Shown: positions 33,196 to 45,830 of the stretch, one piece after another | How positions within the stretch are numbered: the stretch's first letter is position 1 | How the letters are laid out: each line of letters begins with the position of its first letter | Origin: Chelydra serpentina | Lineage: Eukaryota; Chordata; Testudines; Chelydridae | Assembly (NCBI GenBank): GCA_037349315.1 | Contig: JBAIAC010000033.1 | Location: 27,298,001 to 27,362,000 of the forward strand | Direction of reading: 5' to 3' | Length of the DNA: 64,000 nucleotides | The notes under the pieces: generated by a model | The model's database searches: none | What the model saw: only the letters and a program-made list of their open reading frames with translations | Told to the model about the DNA's origin: nothing | Made by a program: the position numbers and the translations under genes

Positions 33196-33415
33196 CAGAA
33201 GGAATGTAATGTAGTCCAGTGGATAGAGTGCTAAGCTGGGAGTCAGAAGACCTGGCTTCTAGTGCCTTCTGTGCTGTTGACCTGCTGCATGAACTCGGGC
33301 AAGTAAATTGTGCGGCTAAGTTTCCCTTATTTTTAAAAATGGGTATAATGGTAGTTACCCGTTTTTGAGATCAGTGGATGAAATGTGCTATATAAAAGCT
33401 ACATCTTGCGGGTAA
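33196..33415 (+). mobile_element. MIR-type SINE (plus)
   Basis: gtggatagagtgctaagctg, gagtcagaagacctggcttc and atgaactcgggcaagtaaat in MIR order, ending near atgtgctatataaaagct. It abuts an oppositely oriented MIR at 33424. Confidence 0.75.
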
Positions 33416-33423
33416 TATCACTG

Positions 33424-33565
33424 TTATCTAGAGGAGGAAATGGAGGTACAGAGCGGTAAGGTTCAGTGACTTGTCCAAGATCACAGAGTCATTAACAGAG
33501 CTGAATATGGAACCCCGGAGGCCTAGTTCCCGGTCCCCTGTTCTAACCATTGCACAGCCCTTCCT
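33424..33565 (-). mobile_element. MIR-type SINE (minus)
   Basis: gaggaaatggaggtacagag, gacttgtccaagatcacaga and ctgttctaaccattgcacag give the reverse complement of a MIR head. It lies tail-to-tail with the previous element. Confidence 0.75.
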
Positions 33566-34737
33566 TAATAACTGTGGAAGTCGGGAGCCTGTGACTCTGA
33601 CAGGCTGCACTTCAGCCTAGGAGGGTACAAAGCCGAACATTCAGCCTGGTAGCGTCTGCTGTTCTGTGGAGTTGTTTAATTCATGACAACATAACACCCT
33701 GCTGTTTCTTTAGTAGCAGGGCTAAAGGGAGACAGGAGAGGAATTTGCATTCCTTCTGCCAGCAAAGATTAAACAGGGCCATTGTGCAGGGTAGAGTGTG
33801 TGTACCGCAACTCTTCCTAAGCTTCAGCATCTCATTCAGATATGCTGTCTGCCTTTGCCTTCTCCCCTGTGGATTATTCACCAGCCAGGCAACATGCTGC
33901 CTAAATACCAATAGCAAATCATGAGGATCAAGTGTTACCTCTAACTGCCTTATAATGAACAATTTAGATCTTCGTATTCAGGCTTAAGTGATGTTTTTGG
34001 TGCAAAAAAAGGCACGTCTCGGAGTTGAGCTGGAGTTGGCTGTGACGTCACAGGGACTGTGATTTGGGGCTGGGGTGACACATCCGCCATAGGGCTAAGC
34101 TTGCTCAATCTTTGTATGCTGGTGCATTTGAGAACCTCTTTCAGTTCGCTGTTAGCAAGAGTGACAGTTTTAATATATAGCAAATGTGATTTGTGACTCT
34201 GCTGCATATGAACAGTTTTCCTCAGGCAAATCACATCTTCCCTGAGCTACCACATTCAGATCCAGAACACCATTTGGGGGAGGGAGGGTAGGTATTTGGA
34301 CCTGCAGTTTTGCCTTGGTCCATTAGAGAAATAAGCTCAGTTGCAAAATTTGGAATCTGATGGAGAATTTACCCCAGGGTGCTTGGATCTGGAGGCTTGG
34401 TTCAGGCCCGTTTCTAACCTCATCTTCGCTCTCTCATTTTAAGATGCTTTTGTATTGCTTTTGTGGGGAGGGAAGGGACAAGCATAAGTTTCATTTTTCC
34501 CCTTGCCTGGCCCCAGGTGCAGAAGGCATCATTGAGAGGCTGTAGGCACTTACAGCATAGTGTAACTGTATAGGCATATACTCAGCATAGGCAACAGATC
34601 CCAAAGATGACTGGGGCATGTATGCTTGGAAATGTGGTTTTCTCGCAGGTCCCTTTGCGCCCTAAGCCTGTGATGGTTACCTGTTCTCAACTGCATTCTC
34701 AGGGAAGTAAATACCTGATCTTGAATCATGCACTGAG
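33566..34737. other. Unique sequence
   Basis: No feature recognised. ORFs of up to 94 codons without motifs. Confidence 0.45.
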
Positions 34738-34868
34738 GGTGTGTCTACACTGCAGTAAAACACCCCGCGAGGGGTCCCAGAGCCTGGGTTCCACCTTGAG
34801 CCCAGAAGCCTCCACTGCAATTTTACAGTCCCGCAGCCGGAACGTTTTATTGCTGTGTAGACATGAGA
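34738..34868. mobile_element. DNA transposon MITE, gtgtctacac type (short copy)
   Basis: Ends agggtgtgtctacactgcag and gctgtgtagacatgagag are inverted. The body holds ccccgcgaggggtcccagag, diagnostic of the same family as the element at 50160. Confidence 0.7.
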
Positions 34869-35807
34869 GGCTGTGGCTTTGTTGATTTTTGACCTCATCA
34901 CTCGCCTCTGGAACAGGAATGCCAAGAAAAAGAAGCACCTGCCTGGAATTCATGTTGCTCTGTGGCTTGACAAACGATCGGGTAACAAGTAATCGATCGC
35001 TGTGAGCCTGAGAGGCCAGATCCTGCGGTCAGCATGGGGGTTGAACTGATGAGCACCCGGAAGCAAGGACCACTCAACCCTGCCCTTCCTGGGCGAGCCA
35101 ATCCCTAGAAAAGGGCAATGAGGAGAAGAAAAACCCATCTCTATCTTCCAAATGGCACAGAGTGTGCATTGATGGTGCAATGTCTCTTCTGGTGCTCCCC
35201 TGGCAGCAGGATGGCTCCACCCTTCCCCCTACACACAGGGCTGTGAGTAAAGTTCACTGTGCGGCCCTTACAGCAGCACCTGAAGGCTGTCAAAGCACCT
35301 CATAAACTCACTCCTAAGAACGCCAACGCTACTAACCGCAAACCGCGTTCAGAACATCCACAACCTGAAAGTCCCATCACACACATGTGGGGCTGCCTCG
35401 TAAAACAGTCACGATTTTAGGTCGGAAGGTCGAATACTGCACTGATGTGCCTGGTATAAATGCAAGGCTAGGCAGATGGGAAGTTTGCTTAGAGTTAAAT
35501 GTATCGTTCCGCTTGTGGAATCCCCACTGAGGTCAGTGACCGTTTCATGCACAGGAGGAGCTGCAGAATCTACCACTAAGTATGTAAAATTTTGCCACAT
35601 ACAATCTTTAGCAGAGGCAGAGGCCTGATCTCCGATAACTCATGGATTCAAACAACAGCATCTGAGTATCTCACCCAAGATTTGGGGGAAGAATGGAGCT
35701 GGAAAGCCAAGAAATGCAGTGTGAGGAGGTTGCTCTCTGGAGTGGATGTACAGGGGCAGGGACTATCACAGATGATGTCATCAGTCTGCTTGCTGCAGTT
35801 TTGGCAG
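34869..35807. other. Unique sequence
   Basis: No feature recognised. Confidence 0.45.
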
Positions 35808-36000
35808 TGTTGCCCCATGGCTAGAGCACTGGACTGGGACTTAGGAGACCTGGAGTCTATTCCCAGCTCTGCCAGTGGCCTGTTGGGTGACCTTAGCCCA
35901 GTTACTTTACTGCTCTGTGCCTCCGTTTCCCCATCTGTAAAATGGAGATAACGATACTGAGCTCTTTGTAAAGCATGTTGAGATCTACTGATAAGGATTT
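35808..36000 (+). mobile_element. MIR-type SINE
   Basis: ctagagcactggactgggac, ctattcccagctctgccagt, tctgtgcctccgtttcccca and tctgtaaaatggagataacg in sense order. This is one of the best-preserved MIR copies in the window. Confidence 0.85.
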
Positions 36001-36117
36001 AAATAACAAAAAACAGCAGTAACAACAAGAAGTCATGGCACTAACATGCCATTTTGAAACCATCACTGTTCGCATATTCTATCCTTTCCCCTTTTAACCC
36101 TGTGTCTCTCTTGTCCA

Positions 36118-36232
36118 TTTAGACTGCACGCTCGTCAGGGCTGGGATTGCCTCTTCCTCTGTCTGTACAGCATCTAGCAGAGTGGGGCCCCATTCTTGGT
36201 TGGCGCCCTAGGCACTACGGTAATAAAGAGGT
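36118..36232 (+). mobile_element. L2/L3-like LINE (or CORE-SINE) 3' end
   Basis: tagactgcacgctcgtcagg, gctgtctgtacagcatctag-like sequence and ggcactacggtaataaag follow the plan 'gactgtaagctc...gcacctagcacaatggggcc'. Confidence 0.65.
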
Positions 36233-37609
36233 CTGGAGACACACATGAAGGCATGGCAAGGTGCCTTACTTTGAGAACTTCGGGGCAATACTCGGCGGTA
36301 GCACGCCTGAGTGAAACCTTCCTCAAGCCACTGGCTTGAAAACCTAGGCCGTACAGAAGAAATGTCAAATCGTTCCAGAGGAGCCACCAATTTCCCTCTC
36401 CCTCTGAAGCCACTAAGACTTTTGCTGCCTACTTCAGTCAGGCTCACAACATATGTGTCAGAATACCAGAACTGTAGCAAAATGCACATTATAGGTGCCT
36501 TTAAAAAAATTCTCCATGAGACCAGAGTTATTCAGTCTGAAGGGTCTTTCACTTCTCATCACCACCCCTGACTAACATCAGGAGAAAACGATCAAATCCA
36601 TCAACCTCCCGTTTTTGACGAGGGTGCTGTCAGCAATTCAGTGGCATCTTAAATGACAGGTGATCAGAGCCACAGATACTCCAGCAATGCTACATTTGAT
36701 GTCTTAAGCACGGGCCTTGTTCTTATCAAATACATTAAACTTTTGGTCTGTCTTTGAAATGTCTACGTAACCCTAGAGTTGCGCAAAGGGCCAGTATTAA
36801 TGAAGGGCTGTAAAGGTTTTGTGGAATCCAGTCCCTGGGCTACTGAACAATGCAGACCTGAAGTAGACATTCAGCATTTCCAGATGAAAGGCATTCTCTT
36901 GCACAGAAATGGAGCTCTGACGTCTGTGTTCTGAATGTCAGGAGCTGAGAGTAGGTAATGATGATCTGGGCTAGGAAGAGGTTCAGACATAATCCCACAG
37001 CTTCATACTACTTTCCCCCCTTTCTCTAACCTCCTCTGTTTTCACTGCCTACCTGATCAGTTTTTAGATGAGTTCGGAATGTGCTCTCCAGAGCTCGGGG
37101 CAAACCATACTTATTTGCAGAATCCTACTCACAGTAATGCCAGCCGAAAGACAAAGGTTGGGAAGAAGATAAGGAGACAGACAAAAAACTTATATGTTTA
37201 AGTACCTCATAAGATGGCAAAGTAGAGCACATTAGTGATCGTTATAATGTAAGTGGTACCCATGGATTACAGCAATTGGCCTTCTATAAATACCCCAAGA
37301 TAGGCAGATAGATGAGACTCATTCTTGATCTGTACTCCTTGATTAGATCAGGACTTGTAGGACACATCAAGAGATGTAGCTCTCCTGGTGGCCACCCCAC
37401 TACATTCTCTTCTCTACCACCCATGAATGCTGTCACGCTCTACCTAATTCGTCAAGCTCACGGTTCAGCTAAACTGGAATCGGAATGTCTAACAGTCCAG
37501 TGACATTGTGACCAGCATGGCATTGTGCGCTTGAGTGATTTAACATTGTTTAGAATGTTAATTGCTAGTATTACAGTAGCAATAAGAGGCCCCAACTGAT
37601 ATTGAAGCT
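36233..37609. other. Unique sequence
   Basis: No feature recognised. Confidence 0.45.
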
Positions 37610-37795
37610 TCATAGTGGGAGGCACTGCACAGATCTGGAGTAAAAAAGACAATCTAAATAGACCCGACAGACAAAGGCTGGGAGGGGAAACGTGGAGTGA
37701 CTTGTCAAAGTCACACAGCAGGTTAGTGCCCAAGGCATAAATTGAACACAGATCTCAGTCCAGCACCCTATCCATTGGACCGAGCTCTCTCTCTG
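37610..37795 (-). mobile_element. MIR-type SINE, diverged
   Basis: tgacttgtcaaagtcacaca gcaggttagtg and cagcaccctatccattggac in reverse MIR order. The upstream part (gggaggcactgcacagat) looks like the L2-like tail. Confidence 0.65.
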
Positions 37796-38374
37796 TAACT
37801 GGACCCAGTGACCTTGCAGATCTGTGGTCCTCAGGCCTGGTGAACTAGAGAGTTGCTTCATTGGCTAATAAAACTTCAGCAAGTCACCAGACTATAGACC
37901 GATGACGTGATGGGCTGTTGCACTCATGTTGCACCACAAACACCGCACTGTGACATCAACATATTTGGTGGTGGTGGTTCGGTGGCACAGAACTGCCTCT
38001 GTCCACTCTCCATACACACACAGCCCCTTAAAGACAGGGGATTTTTCTTCCCGCTGGCTACTTGAAAGGAAGGTTCAGTGTATTTTCTCTTGTGTATCAT
38101 TGTTCCACTTGCTTTGCAGAAGAACGAAGCCAGATGCTCACCTGAGACATCCTCTCTATTAGTGTTGACATCATTAGGGCTTTAACCTTGGGGGAAGGGG
38201 GTTTACCTTCCTCTGAGGCATATAGGTGGGGGTCACTTCCCAGGACTATCTGGGTACATCTTAGTCGTTTCCCTGCCATTGTGGGGGTCTCGGACAGTGG
38301 TGCACCTTGATTCTTCATATTCACTGCCTGAGGTACATAACAGTCTAGATTCCCATGGGCTGTAATACTTTGGT
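37796..38374. other. Unique sequence
   Basis: No feature recognised. Confidence 0.45.
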
Positions 38375-38490
38375 CTCAGTTCGGTTGTTGGGTTAGTGTG
38401 AGGGTATTGGGCGTTGGTGGCCTGTGATATACAGGAGGCCAGAGTAGATGATCTAGTGGTCCCTTCTAGTCTTAGATTCTTAAAAAAACA
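38375..38490 (+). mobile_element. CR1 3' terminus
   Basis: ggcctgtgatatacaggagg, ccagagtagatgatctagtg and gtcccttctagtcttagatt form the last ~100 bp of a CR1 in sense orientation. Confidence 0.8.
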
Positions 38491-39049
38491 AACTACCCTA
38501 GCCCTCTCTGCTACAGTCGGAGTCTGAGCAGCTGTTCTCTAGAATAAAGAGACATTCAAACAGCAGTTCCTCTTTTTTTTTTTTTTTTAAATCCCCCTCT
38601 TCCAATTAACCTCTCCTGCTCTGGGAGCCTTTTGGTTTTGCTCTGTGTAATCGTCTGTGCACCGAAAGGAGACCTGCTTTCCTCCTCCTCATTCCAACTG
38701 TTACCGCAAGGCCTGTGGGCATTTTACTTTCCAGACTCCGAGTATGGTGGAGGAGAAATGAGCCAAGGTGATCATTCAAGCTGCAAGCGCTCTGTTCACT
38801 GTCTCCTTTAGTGAAATGTGGCCGTCACAGTAAGCACTTCTTCACAAACAGGTTCAATGCTTGTGAGCAGTTCAAAGGCTGGATTAAATGTCCCTTTGGT
38901 GGCTGTGCCCCACTGTCCTGTCATTTTGGAATAAATGAAGGGTCCCTTACAAATAGGATCGTTGAGCTGCATATTCCCAAAGGGGTTTTATTTTGCAAAT
39001 ATCCCAATCAGCACAAAACTGTCTGAGCCATTAAATCTGCTATTAAGAG
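38491..39049. other. Unique sequence
   Basis: A poly-T run at about 38572-38588. A minimal acceptor-18 nt-donor arrangement at 38790-38835 is discussed as a weak microexon candidate. The 71-codon ORF at 38811-39026 is Cys-rich but unrecognised. Confidence 0.4.
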
Positions 39050-39125
39050 TAAATTCAAAAGCTTCTCTCTTTCACCAAGAGAAATTGGTCCGATAAAAGA
39101 TATTACCTCACCCACCTTGTCTCAT
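39050..39125 (+). mobile_element. Penelope-like element fragment
   Basis: tctctttcaccaagagaaat tggtccgataaaagat attacctcacccaccttgt is a widespread reptilian repeat end that I associate with Penelope-like retroelements. It is only ~75 bp, truncated on both sides. Confidence 0.55.
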
Positions 39126-39912
39126 TAAGAGCAATAGTGGGGTTTTTTCTACACGTAATCGACCAGATCTTCTCCTGTACTCCCTGCCCTCGATATGTCT
39201 ACAATCTAAATAAGTTAAACATCTGTGCGCGTAGTTACTAGTCACCCAGTTTTACACAATTATCCATGTACATGTCTAAAAATCAATCCCTTCTGAAAAG
39301 ACTGGAAAGTACAGTATTCTGAAGAAGCAATCCTGCATTGTCCGTGAAGATTCAAGTTGATATGGTCTAATAAATATTTTCCATGTGCATTTTGTATGCC
39401 CCTAAATGAATAATACAATGATTTAACTATAAATTTTGCTAATGAAGTCAGGTGCCAGATTAGATGATCTGATCTGATATTGCAAACTGTATCCACTATG
39501 TAAGTACATACTTCCATTAACATTCAGAATTCTTTCTAACCCACTTTACAGTCTGGTTAATGGTCAGTCACAGAGAAAGAAACCTGCTTTTCTTTTTCCT
39601 AAATGGTAACATGTAATAATTTTTCCTGAGGGCTTCAATTTCTTCACAGCAGATGATAAAATACATCATCCAATACCCAGGCAATATCCTTTAGTAGCGT
39701 ATTTCCAATTATAATCTCATTTAAGATGTCACAAGTGCGTGTTGCCTTGTTGAAATTCTCTGATGCACCATCAGTTTGTCAGAGAATGTTCATAACATTT
39801 GCATTAAGTTCAAGAAGCTGTGACTTGTCATTGTCTCTTGCTTGCATCAGTGTGTCACTCTACTGGATGGAAAATGCCAGACACTCACAGCAGCAGCATA
39901 TTTTCCTCTATA
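39126..39912. other. Unique sequence
   Basis: No feature recognised. Confidence 0.45.
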
Positions 39913-39920
39913 GTTTAACT

Positions 39921-40242
39921 CAGGGATCTCAAACTCAAATCATCAGGCGGGCCACATGAGAACTAGTAAATTGGCCCGAGGGCCGCATCACTGAAACCTT
40001 TTCATACAATGATACAAAAGTATAGTCAAAAATGAAAAAAATGAAAGAGTAATATAGTATTCTATTAAAAGTCAATGTATTCACTTTTTAAAAACTGTAA
40101 TGCAAAGAGGGGTTTTAATAAAATATAAACACTCAGTGATATTTGGAGCTTGGCTGCCAGGGGAGTCAGCGCCTATGGCAGGCTGCAGGAAATAACTCCG
40201 CGGGCCGCATGTGGCCCGCGGGCCGCATGTTTGAGACCCCTG
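39921..40242 (+). mobile_element. hAT-Charlie-like element, CAGGGGTCTCAAAC family (copy 1)
   Basis: Left end cagggatctcaaactcaaa, right end catgtttgagacccctg. Flanks gtttaact (39913-39920) and gtttagct (40243-40250) match at 7 of 8. The AT-rich middle is bracketed by GC-rich ends carrying gggccgcat. It appears to sit inside the terminus of an older element (40251). Confidence 0.9.
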
Positions 40243-40250
40243 GTTTAGCT

Positions 40251-40636
40251 GGTAGCAGGCGCTGATTGAACATTTTCTGATGGATCACTTTTCTGTCAGA
40301 CGATACTAATTTGACAAAATCTAAATGTTTCATGGGAACTTGTTGACTTTGTTGAAAATTTTAAAAGGAAATTGTTGAGATGTTTTGGTTTGATAAGGTA
40401 AAATGTGAATATAATGTAGTATGATATATAATATTTATTAAAACAGTAACATCTAAATGAAACATTTCTACCTTATTGAGATGAAACATTTAAATAAAGG
40501 TGACATGAAATATTTTGGGAATACTTTATTTTGCAAAAAAAATCCCAGATTTTGACATTTAGTCCTGATTACACGAAACGTCAAAATCTTGGAATTTTCC
40601 ATGGGATGGAAAGTCCATTTTTTACCAGCTCTGCTA
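40251..40636. mobile_element. Older AT-rich DNA transposon, agctggt type
   Basis: The right end tttttaccagctct is complementary to the tagctggta that straddles the hAT target duplication at 40246-40254. This suggests that the hAT at 39921 landed in this element's left terminus. The body resembles 24640 and 58319 (ttccatgggatggaaagtcc). Confidence 0.45.
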
Positions 40637-40639
40637 GGT

Positions 40640-42482
40640 CTGCTTTTCTAGCCTACCTTAGAGACCTGTGTCTTTGGAACTGCCAGTTGTGAGTTCTGGT
40701 CCCTGTGCCGCATTGTATGCAATTTACTGATGAGCCCAGTTGTGCCTGTACATATAGGTGATTACAGAGCATTAGCCCCGTTTAAATGACTAGAATATGG
40801 GTGCGTATAAGCCAACACATCAGGGGGAAAAATGAGGGGAAGTGAACAAGGTATGAACATGCTTTAGAGCTGCAGTTACACGGAGAGGGGGAAACACCAG
40901 TAGGATAGTAAAAAGAAACATGGCCTCCTCACCTCTCAGCAGTTGCATCTGTGGCTCTGGGCTTTGTTGCCTCTACAAACATACCTTGCAGAGATTAAAC
41001 TATCACGGGGTCAGGGCAAAGCAGTTGCTTCGTAGATCTGCCATGGGTACTTTTAAAGTGAGCCAGTGCAACTGACCCAGAATAAAAAGCTATTGGAGAA
41101 GATAAAGTGGCATAATCAAAAAAGAATAGGTAAGGCGGTAATTAAATCATGGCCTGTGATTTTGTTGCCTAAACCACAGCTTTTAACACACATTGAAACT
41201 TTGTATTGCCACAAATTAGAGAGGCGTTGTGATCCTCTGCACCAAGTCACAACTCCACTCACTCAGATTTGACCAGGCTCTGTCTCCATCATTTCTTCCA
41301 AGGAGAAACCTGTAGTGTGGTAGAAGTTAGAGAAGAAGAAGACCTCTCCTCTTGTCAGGGCAGAATTATTACCTCTTACCTGCTGCAGATGAGTCAAATC
41401 CTTTGGTCTTTTTCATTTCTAATATCTGCAGTAAATAAATGTAATGTCTATAAATAAAAAGGGGCCACATTTATGGTCAGTTTGCTACTTCACGGCCTTT
41501 GGTCCTGGAGCTCTGCTGGGGCCGAGAATGGTAGAAAGGTCAGAATGATGTCATTTCAGTCACGGCAGGGGACTTCTTATTTGCAGCCACTGCAGAAGTT
41601 CCTGTTGTGACCTCCCTCTGCTCTGGCAGAGAAGGAATATGTGCTAATGAGCTAGCAAGCAATCTTAGCAATTCTGACTTCACATAGCCAACACTTGGAA
41701 CCAAAGTGGAATTCTCAGGCCAATATCAGCATCTGGGGACCAAGGAAAAGGGCACAGCTGTGTTCACTTGGAGGAGGTGGGAGATGCATCAACCTGTGTT
41801 GGTTGTATCATTGGAAGGGGGGTGTTACATCTGCCTGGGGCTTCAAAATAAGACAAATTACTCATACCAGAATCCAGGTGTTACCTGGCATGTTTGCTGA
41901 AATTAGGGAATGATGTAAGGGGATGACTCTTTGCCCATTATGCGGTCTCATGGCCGTGCCAATGTTGCAAACACGATTTTCTGTTTTTAGCACGTTGTGA
42001 TCATACCACCTTAGGAAGGGATTTCATCTGCTTTCACAAGCAAAGCAGGGCTGGGCTTGGATAGGAATTTGAATGGGAAACATGCAAGGAAAACCCAGTG
42101 TGTTGTAGGACACGGTGCTGGTAATTGACTAGGGAGTGTTCTTCCTTGTGAGCTGGTACTGATCACCGTGTCCTAGACTCTACTGCAGGGGCTAGTTCTG
42201 GCAATTCAGAAGAGGCTGCCATTCACCGAGTCAACCGAGCTAATGCCCCAGCCTGGGGTTGGTGCACTGTGCTGCGGGGAGGGGCAGCCTGGTAGATGAG
42301 AGAGAAAATTGAGTTCTTCACTCTTACCAAGGGCCTTTGATGCTTTTCACAAAAACAGTCTAAAAAAACCAAAAAGGGGAAAAGTGAACCGGAAAAGTGA
42401 ACCGGAACTTGTTTAGACATAAAGTTCCAGGTTTGCAACAAGTTTGGTTCAAGTTCTGGGTGGAGATGAGGGTCGGTTCTGA
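40640..42482. other. Unique sequence
   Basis: No gene or repeat family recognised. Confidence 0.45.
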
Positions 42483-42590
42483 TTCATAGAATCATAGAAT
42501 CTCAGGGTTGGAAGGGACCTCAGGAGGTCATCTAGTCCAACCCCCTGCTCAAAGCAGGACCAACCCCAACTAGATCATAGATTGTATCCG
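42483..42590 (-). mobile_element. CR1 3' terminus with terminal microsatellite
   Basis: catagaatcatagaatctc (the CR1 terminal ATTCTATG repeat in reverse), gttggaagggacctcaggag, gtcatctagtccaaccccct. A severely 5'-truncated CR1 of ~100 bp. Confidence 0.92.
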
Positions 42591-44060
42591 AACAGAGCTG
42601 ACCATCCCTAATCGAAATGAGGCCAAAAGATGAACCAGTTTCTGCTTGTATTTACACCAGTGCAGTGTCACTCTCCAAAATCTGTGCTGGCTTATGCCCT
42701 ACAAGCCTGTGCTATGGGGGTTGCTGCTGATGTCCCCCCCCTAATCCTAAAGACCTTTCAAGCATACACCACACTCTAGCAGGAAAATTGCCATGGTGGC
42801 TATCATAGCTGGAATTGAATGCGTCTCGCAATGGTTCCAGCAGGGTTTTAATAACTACTCGAGGCTGGATTCCTAACAGGTGATTAAAGTGGGTCTTTTG
42901 GTCACCAGATTGAGCTCTGGCAGACAGCCTTTCCTGGAAACTGTAATTACTGTTCTAAAGAATACAACAAACTCTGCCAAAAATAATATAAGTAGATCAT
43001 CCTCCAAAACGATACCAGATGAAACATGTGGCAGTAGCTACTTGTCAGTCAACGGGTATACTGCAGGGGATGGTTTATGGCATCTTCAACCAGGCACAGC
43101 CCAGTTTCTTGTCATAACAGGAAGATTAGGAAAAAAAATAGAAGAGGCTAGGTTCTGATTAGCTGAAGCCAAACCTATAAATGGCCTCAAAGACAAGCTG
43201 AAGCTGTCACTCCCTGATCACATTGAAATTATTTGGAGTTGAGCCTGGAAAAGTACTACAGAATTTGGTCCAATACGATGGTCTGGTGAAGCAAAACAGA
43301 GAGCGATGTATTAACTGACTGAGTTTTGACGCTATCCATTTGTTTCTTCTCATATTGTGTAGGCCACACATAATGCTCCTAATAACCATTTATTATACTG
43401 TCTCCGTTCCTATGTTGCTCAAGTACATTGGATCAATGAAATTTGATATTGCTACATTTCTGATCAATGATCACTTACTCGTTGTGTGATGTACAAAAGA
43501 GTGCACAATAATGCAAGATCCTTGTTATCTGTACCAATTATGATCAAAACTATATGAATGATATGGTATTATTTGAGATCTTGTAAGTAAAGATGTAAAA
43601 AGGCATGAAGGCAGAGTTATAATGTTTTGACCAACCTTCACTGTGGTATTTCCAGGCCTCTGGCCCCTTCTTATTTTATTTTATTGTATTTTATTGCATT
43701 TACTGACTTACAAAACCAGAAAACCTGTTTTCTTTGAGAAGGGTGGGGGAGTTGGAGCAGAGTGCATACAGAGGCAATACAGTTTGAATGTGCCATTTAT
43801 GGCGTATTGAGTGACTGTACCAGCTGCTGGCAGGCAGGTGGAGAAGTCAGACCGAGAACAGAACACAGAAGCGTCTGATGTGCTGCCCTTCAAATGGTAA
43901 CTAGCAGGACTGCAAAACCCAAGAGCTCAAAAATCATGACCCAAACTAAGTCCCATGAGATCTACTTCCTGTTTGAAATGCCCAGGAATCCCTTTCCCAA
44001 TGTCTGTGTGTAACGGGCATGAGTGTCCACCTATCCAAATTGCAAGGGGAGCTGAATGTA
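42591..44060. other. Mostly unique sequence
   Basis: A (TTTTA)n-like tract lies at about 43671-43700. At 43910-43965 agctcaaaaatcatgac resembles the element at 55337 in truncated form. No gene seen. Confidence 0.4.
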
Positions 44061-44178
44061 CAGTTGCCAACCCTCCAGAATTGTCCTGAAATCTCGAGGA
44101 ATTAAAGATTATTTTTAATGAAAGATCATGTCATGGGATGAAACCTCCAGGAATACGTCCAACCAAAATTGGCAACCC
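44061..44178. mobile_element. 118-bp MITE with TA target (copy 1)
   Basis: Ends cagttgccaacc and ttggcaaccc, flanked by TA on both sides (44059-44060 and 44179-44180). The same length as the copy at 54068, with shared interior gaaacctccaggaat and an A/T-rich centre. Confidence 0.75.
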
Positions 44179-45554
44179 TACCTGAAAGGGGCAGGAAACC
44201 TATAGGAAGATACCCAAGGGTGGAGATGGCCAATTCTGTTTGTTTATCAATCAGAAAATGCTTCTTCCGACTTGTCTACATCACCCTTTGACGCCCCCAC
44301 CCATCTCTTCTTGCTTTAAAATAATCTTTTTGTCTGCATCTGTGATCCCGCTGAGTTCCAGCCTACTTCATGCCTTGGTCAGAGCACAATCCATATCCAC
44401 CCACCAGTTCATCGGCCATGATGCAGCGAGCAACCGTTGCAATGCTCTGTACCACTGACAGCCATTGCAATCCCTGGGAACTGATTTCTGATCGTCTGAC
44501 GAGATTGCTCACAGGTTTCCATTACAGTCATTTGTTGGACTTGTTTAATAAGAAAGAAATAGAACATCATGATTGAATAATGGTCTCCTGCTTTGAGAAT
44601 AAGTGTCCTGGTTGGGCCTCATTCATGCTGAGAGCATGAGCCTTTTTTAAAAAAAAAATTCATGAATGAATTTAGCGATGGTGAAAGTTGCTAGGTTGAT
44701 AGCACCAGAAATTGGAGGCTTCCAGTTAGCCACAGCACAGGAAGTCACCAGGCAGTCCTCTCATGCTAACCAACCCCTCTCCCTACCGTTGACATGTGTC
44801 AAACTGCAGAGCTGCCCTGACTTTATGCTCCATTTGGCCCTGTTGAGGCTGCGAGCGAGGTGGTGCTGGCATTTTAATGCAGGCCTTAGGAACTCCACTG
44901 AGCCACACTACTCCGCTAAGAAGGGCTGAGCAACTTCTGAGTGATGATCAAAGGGTTGATTTGGACCTCCTGTCTTGGGAGGCAAGAGGCTAATATACCA
45001 AGTCACTGCACACCCCCCCTGATGTTCATGTTAGGGTTTGTGTGGCTGACCCATTATCTCAGGCCATTTGTTGCTTTCCTCAGACCCAGAGCTGACCCCA
45101 AAGAGCCAGCTTTAAGTAAAGAATCTGAATGCGTTTAATTCACTTCTCACTCTGAGAAAGCGCCAGATGATGGTGACGCTTTGGTGCGTGGGCTGCTGAT
45201 TGTGTTCGTGTCATCCAGCACTGCCATCTTGCCCCTGCCTTGGACAGAAGACAAAGGGGTTTCATTTTCCCCTTGGTGCTTTGGCTATGGCTGCTTAATT
45301 ATGGGCAAAATCCCCACTCTGATGGCGGCAGGTGCCATGTACGCTGGAGGGAAGGAAAATCTTTGGGGGTCTCTACGCCTCTTTGGAGTGTGTATGGGGG
45401 AGTTTTCCCACAAAAACAAGACTGAGGGACCCGCTCACTACTGACTGTGTAGGAAATAGTAGCATAATGTAGGCATGGCCGTAAGCTTTGCCAGGTGGAA
45501 CAGTCCTGCTGTAGAGCTGTGTCTGTGTTCCCCACTTGCCCTCAGAAAGGTATA
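44179..45554. other. Unique sequence
   Basis: No feature recognised. ORFs are below 90 codons. Confidence 0.45.
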
Positions 45555-45645
45555 GCTACAGTGGGACCGGAAGACCCAATTTCCAGCTCGAGGAGACATA
45601 CCCACGCTAGCTGTGATTGAGCTAGAGCGCTGGAAATAGCAGTGT
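45555..45645. mobile_element. DNA transposon remnant
   Basis: gagacatacccacgctagct and gagcgctggaaatagcagtg tagcc match a reptilian repeat with gctagc-rich palindromic sequence. Ends are not defined. Confidence 0.5.
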
Positions 45646-45714
45646 AGCCACGGTCAATAGTCACTGTTAGGCTACTATATTATTAGTATCCAAATTCTCC
45701 TCTTTGCGCTCCCG

Positions 45715-45830
45715 TAGATGCCAGCAGGAGGAAGAGCTCAGTAGACCAATGACAACCCACAGATTGGAAACAGAACCCAGCAGTCCTGGCTTCCTGTCCC
45801 CTGGTCTAGCCACTGGGCAAGCTACGGTAT
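45715..45830 (-). mobile_element. MIR-type SINE head
   Basis: cagaacccagcagtcctggc ttcctgtcc and ctggtctagccactgggca match the reverse complement of a MIR tRNA head. Confidence 0.6.

Noticed and set aside
44240..44580. Possible LINE coding remnant
   Set aside because: The wording of the sequence looked LINE-like, but no reverse transcriptase or endonuclease motif could be read in any frame.
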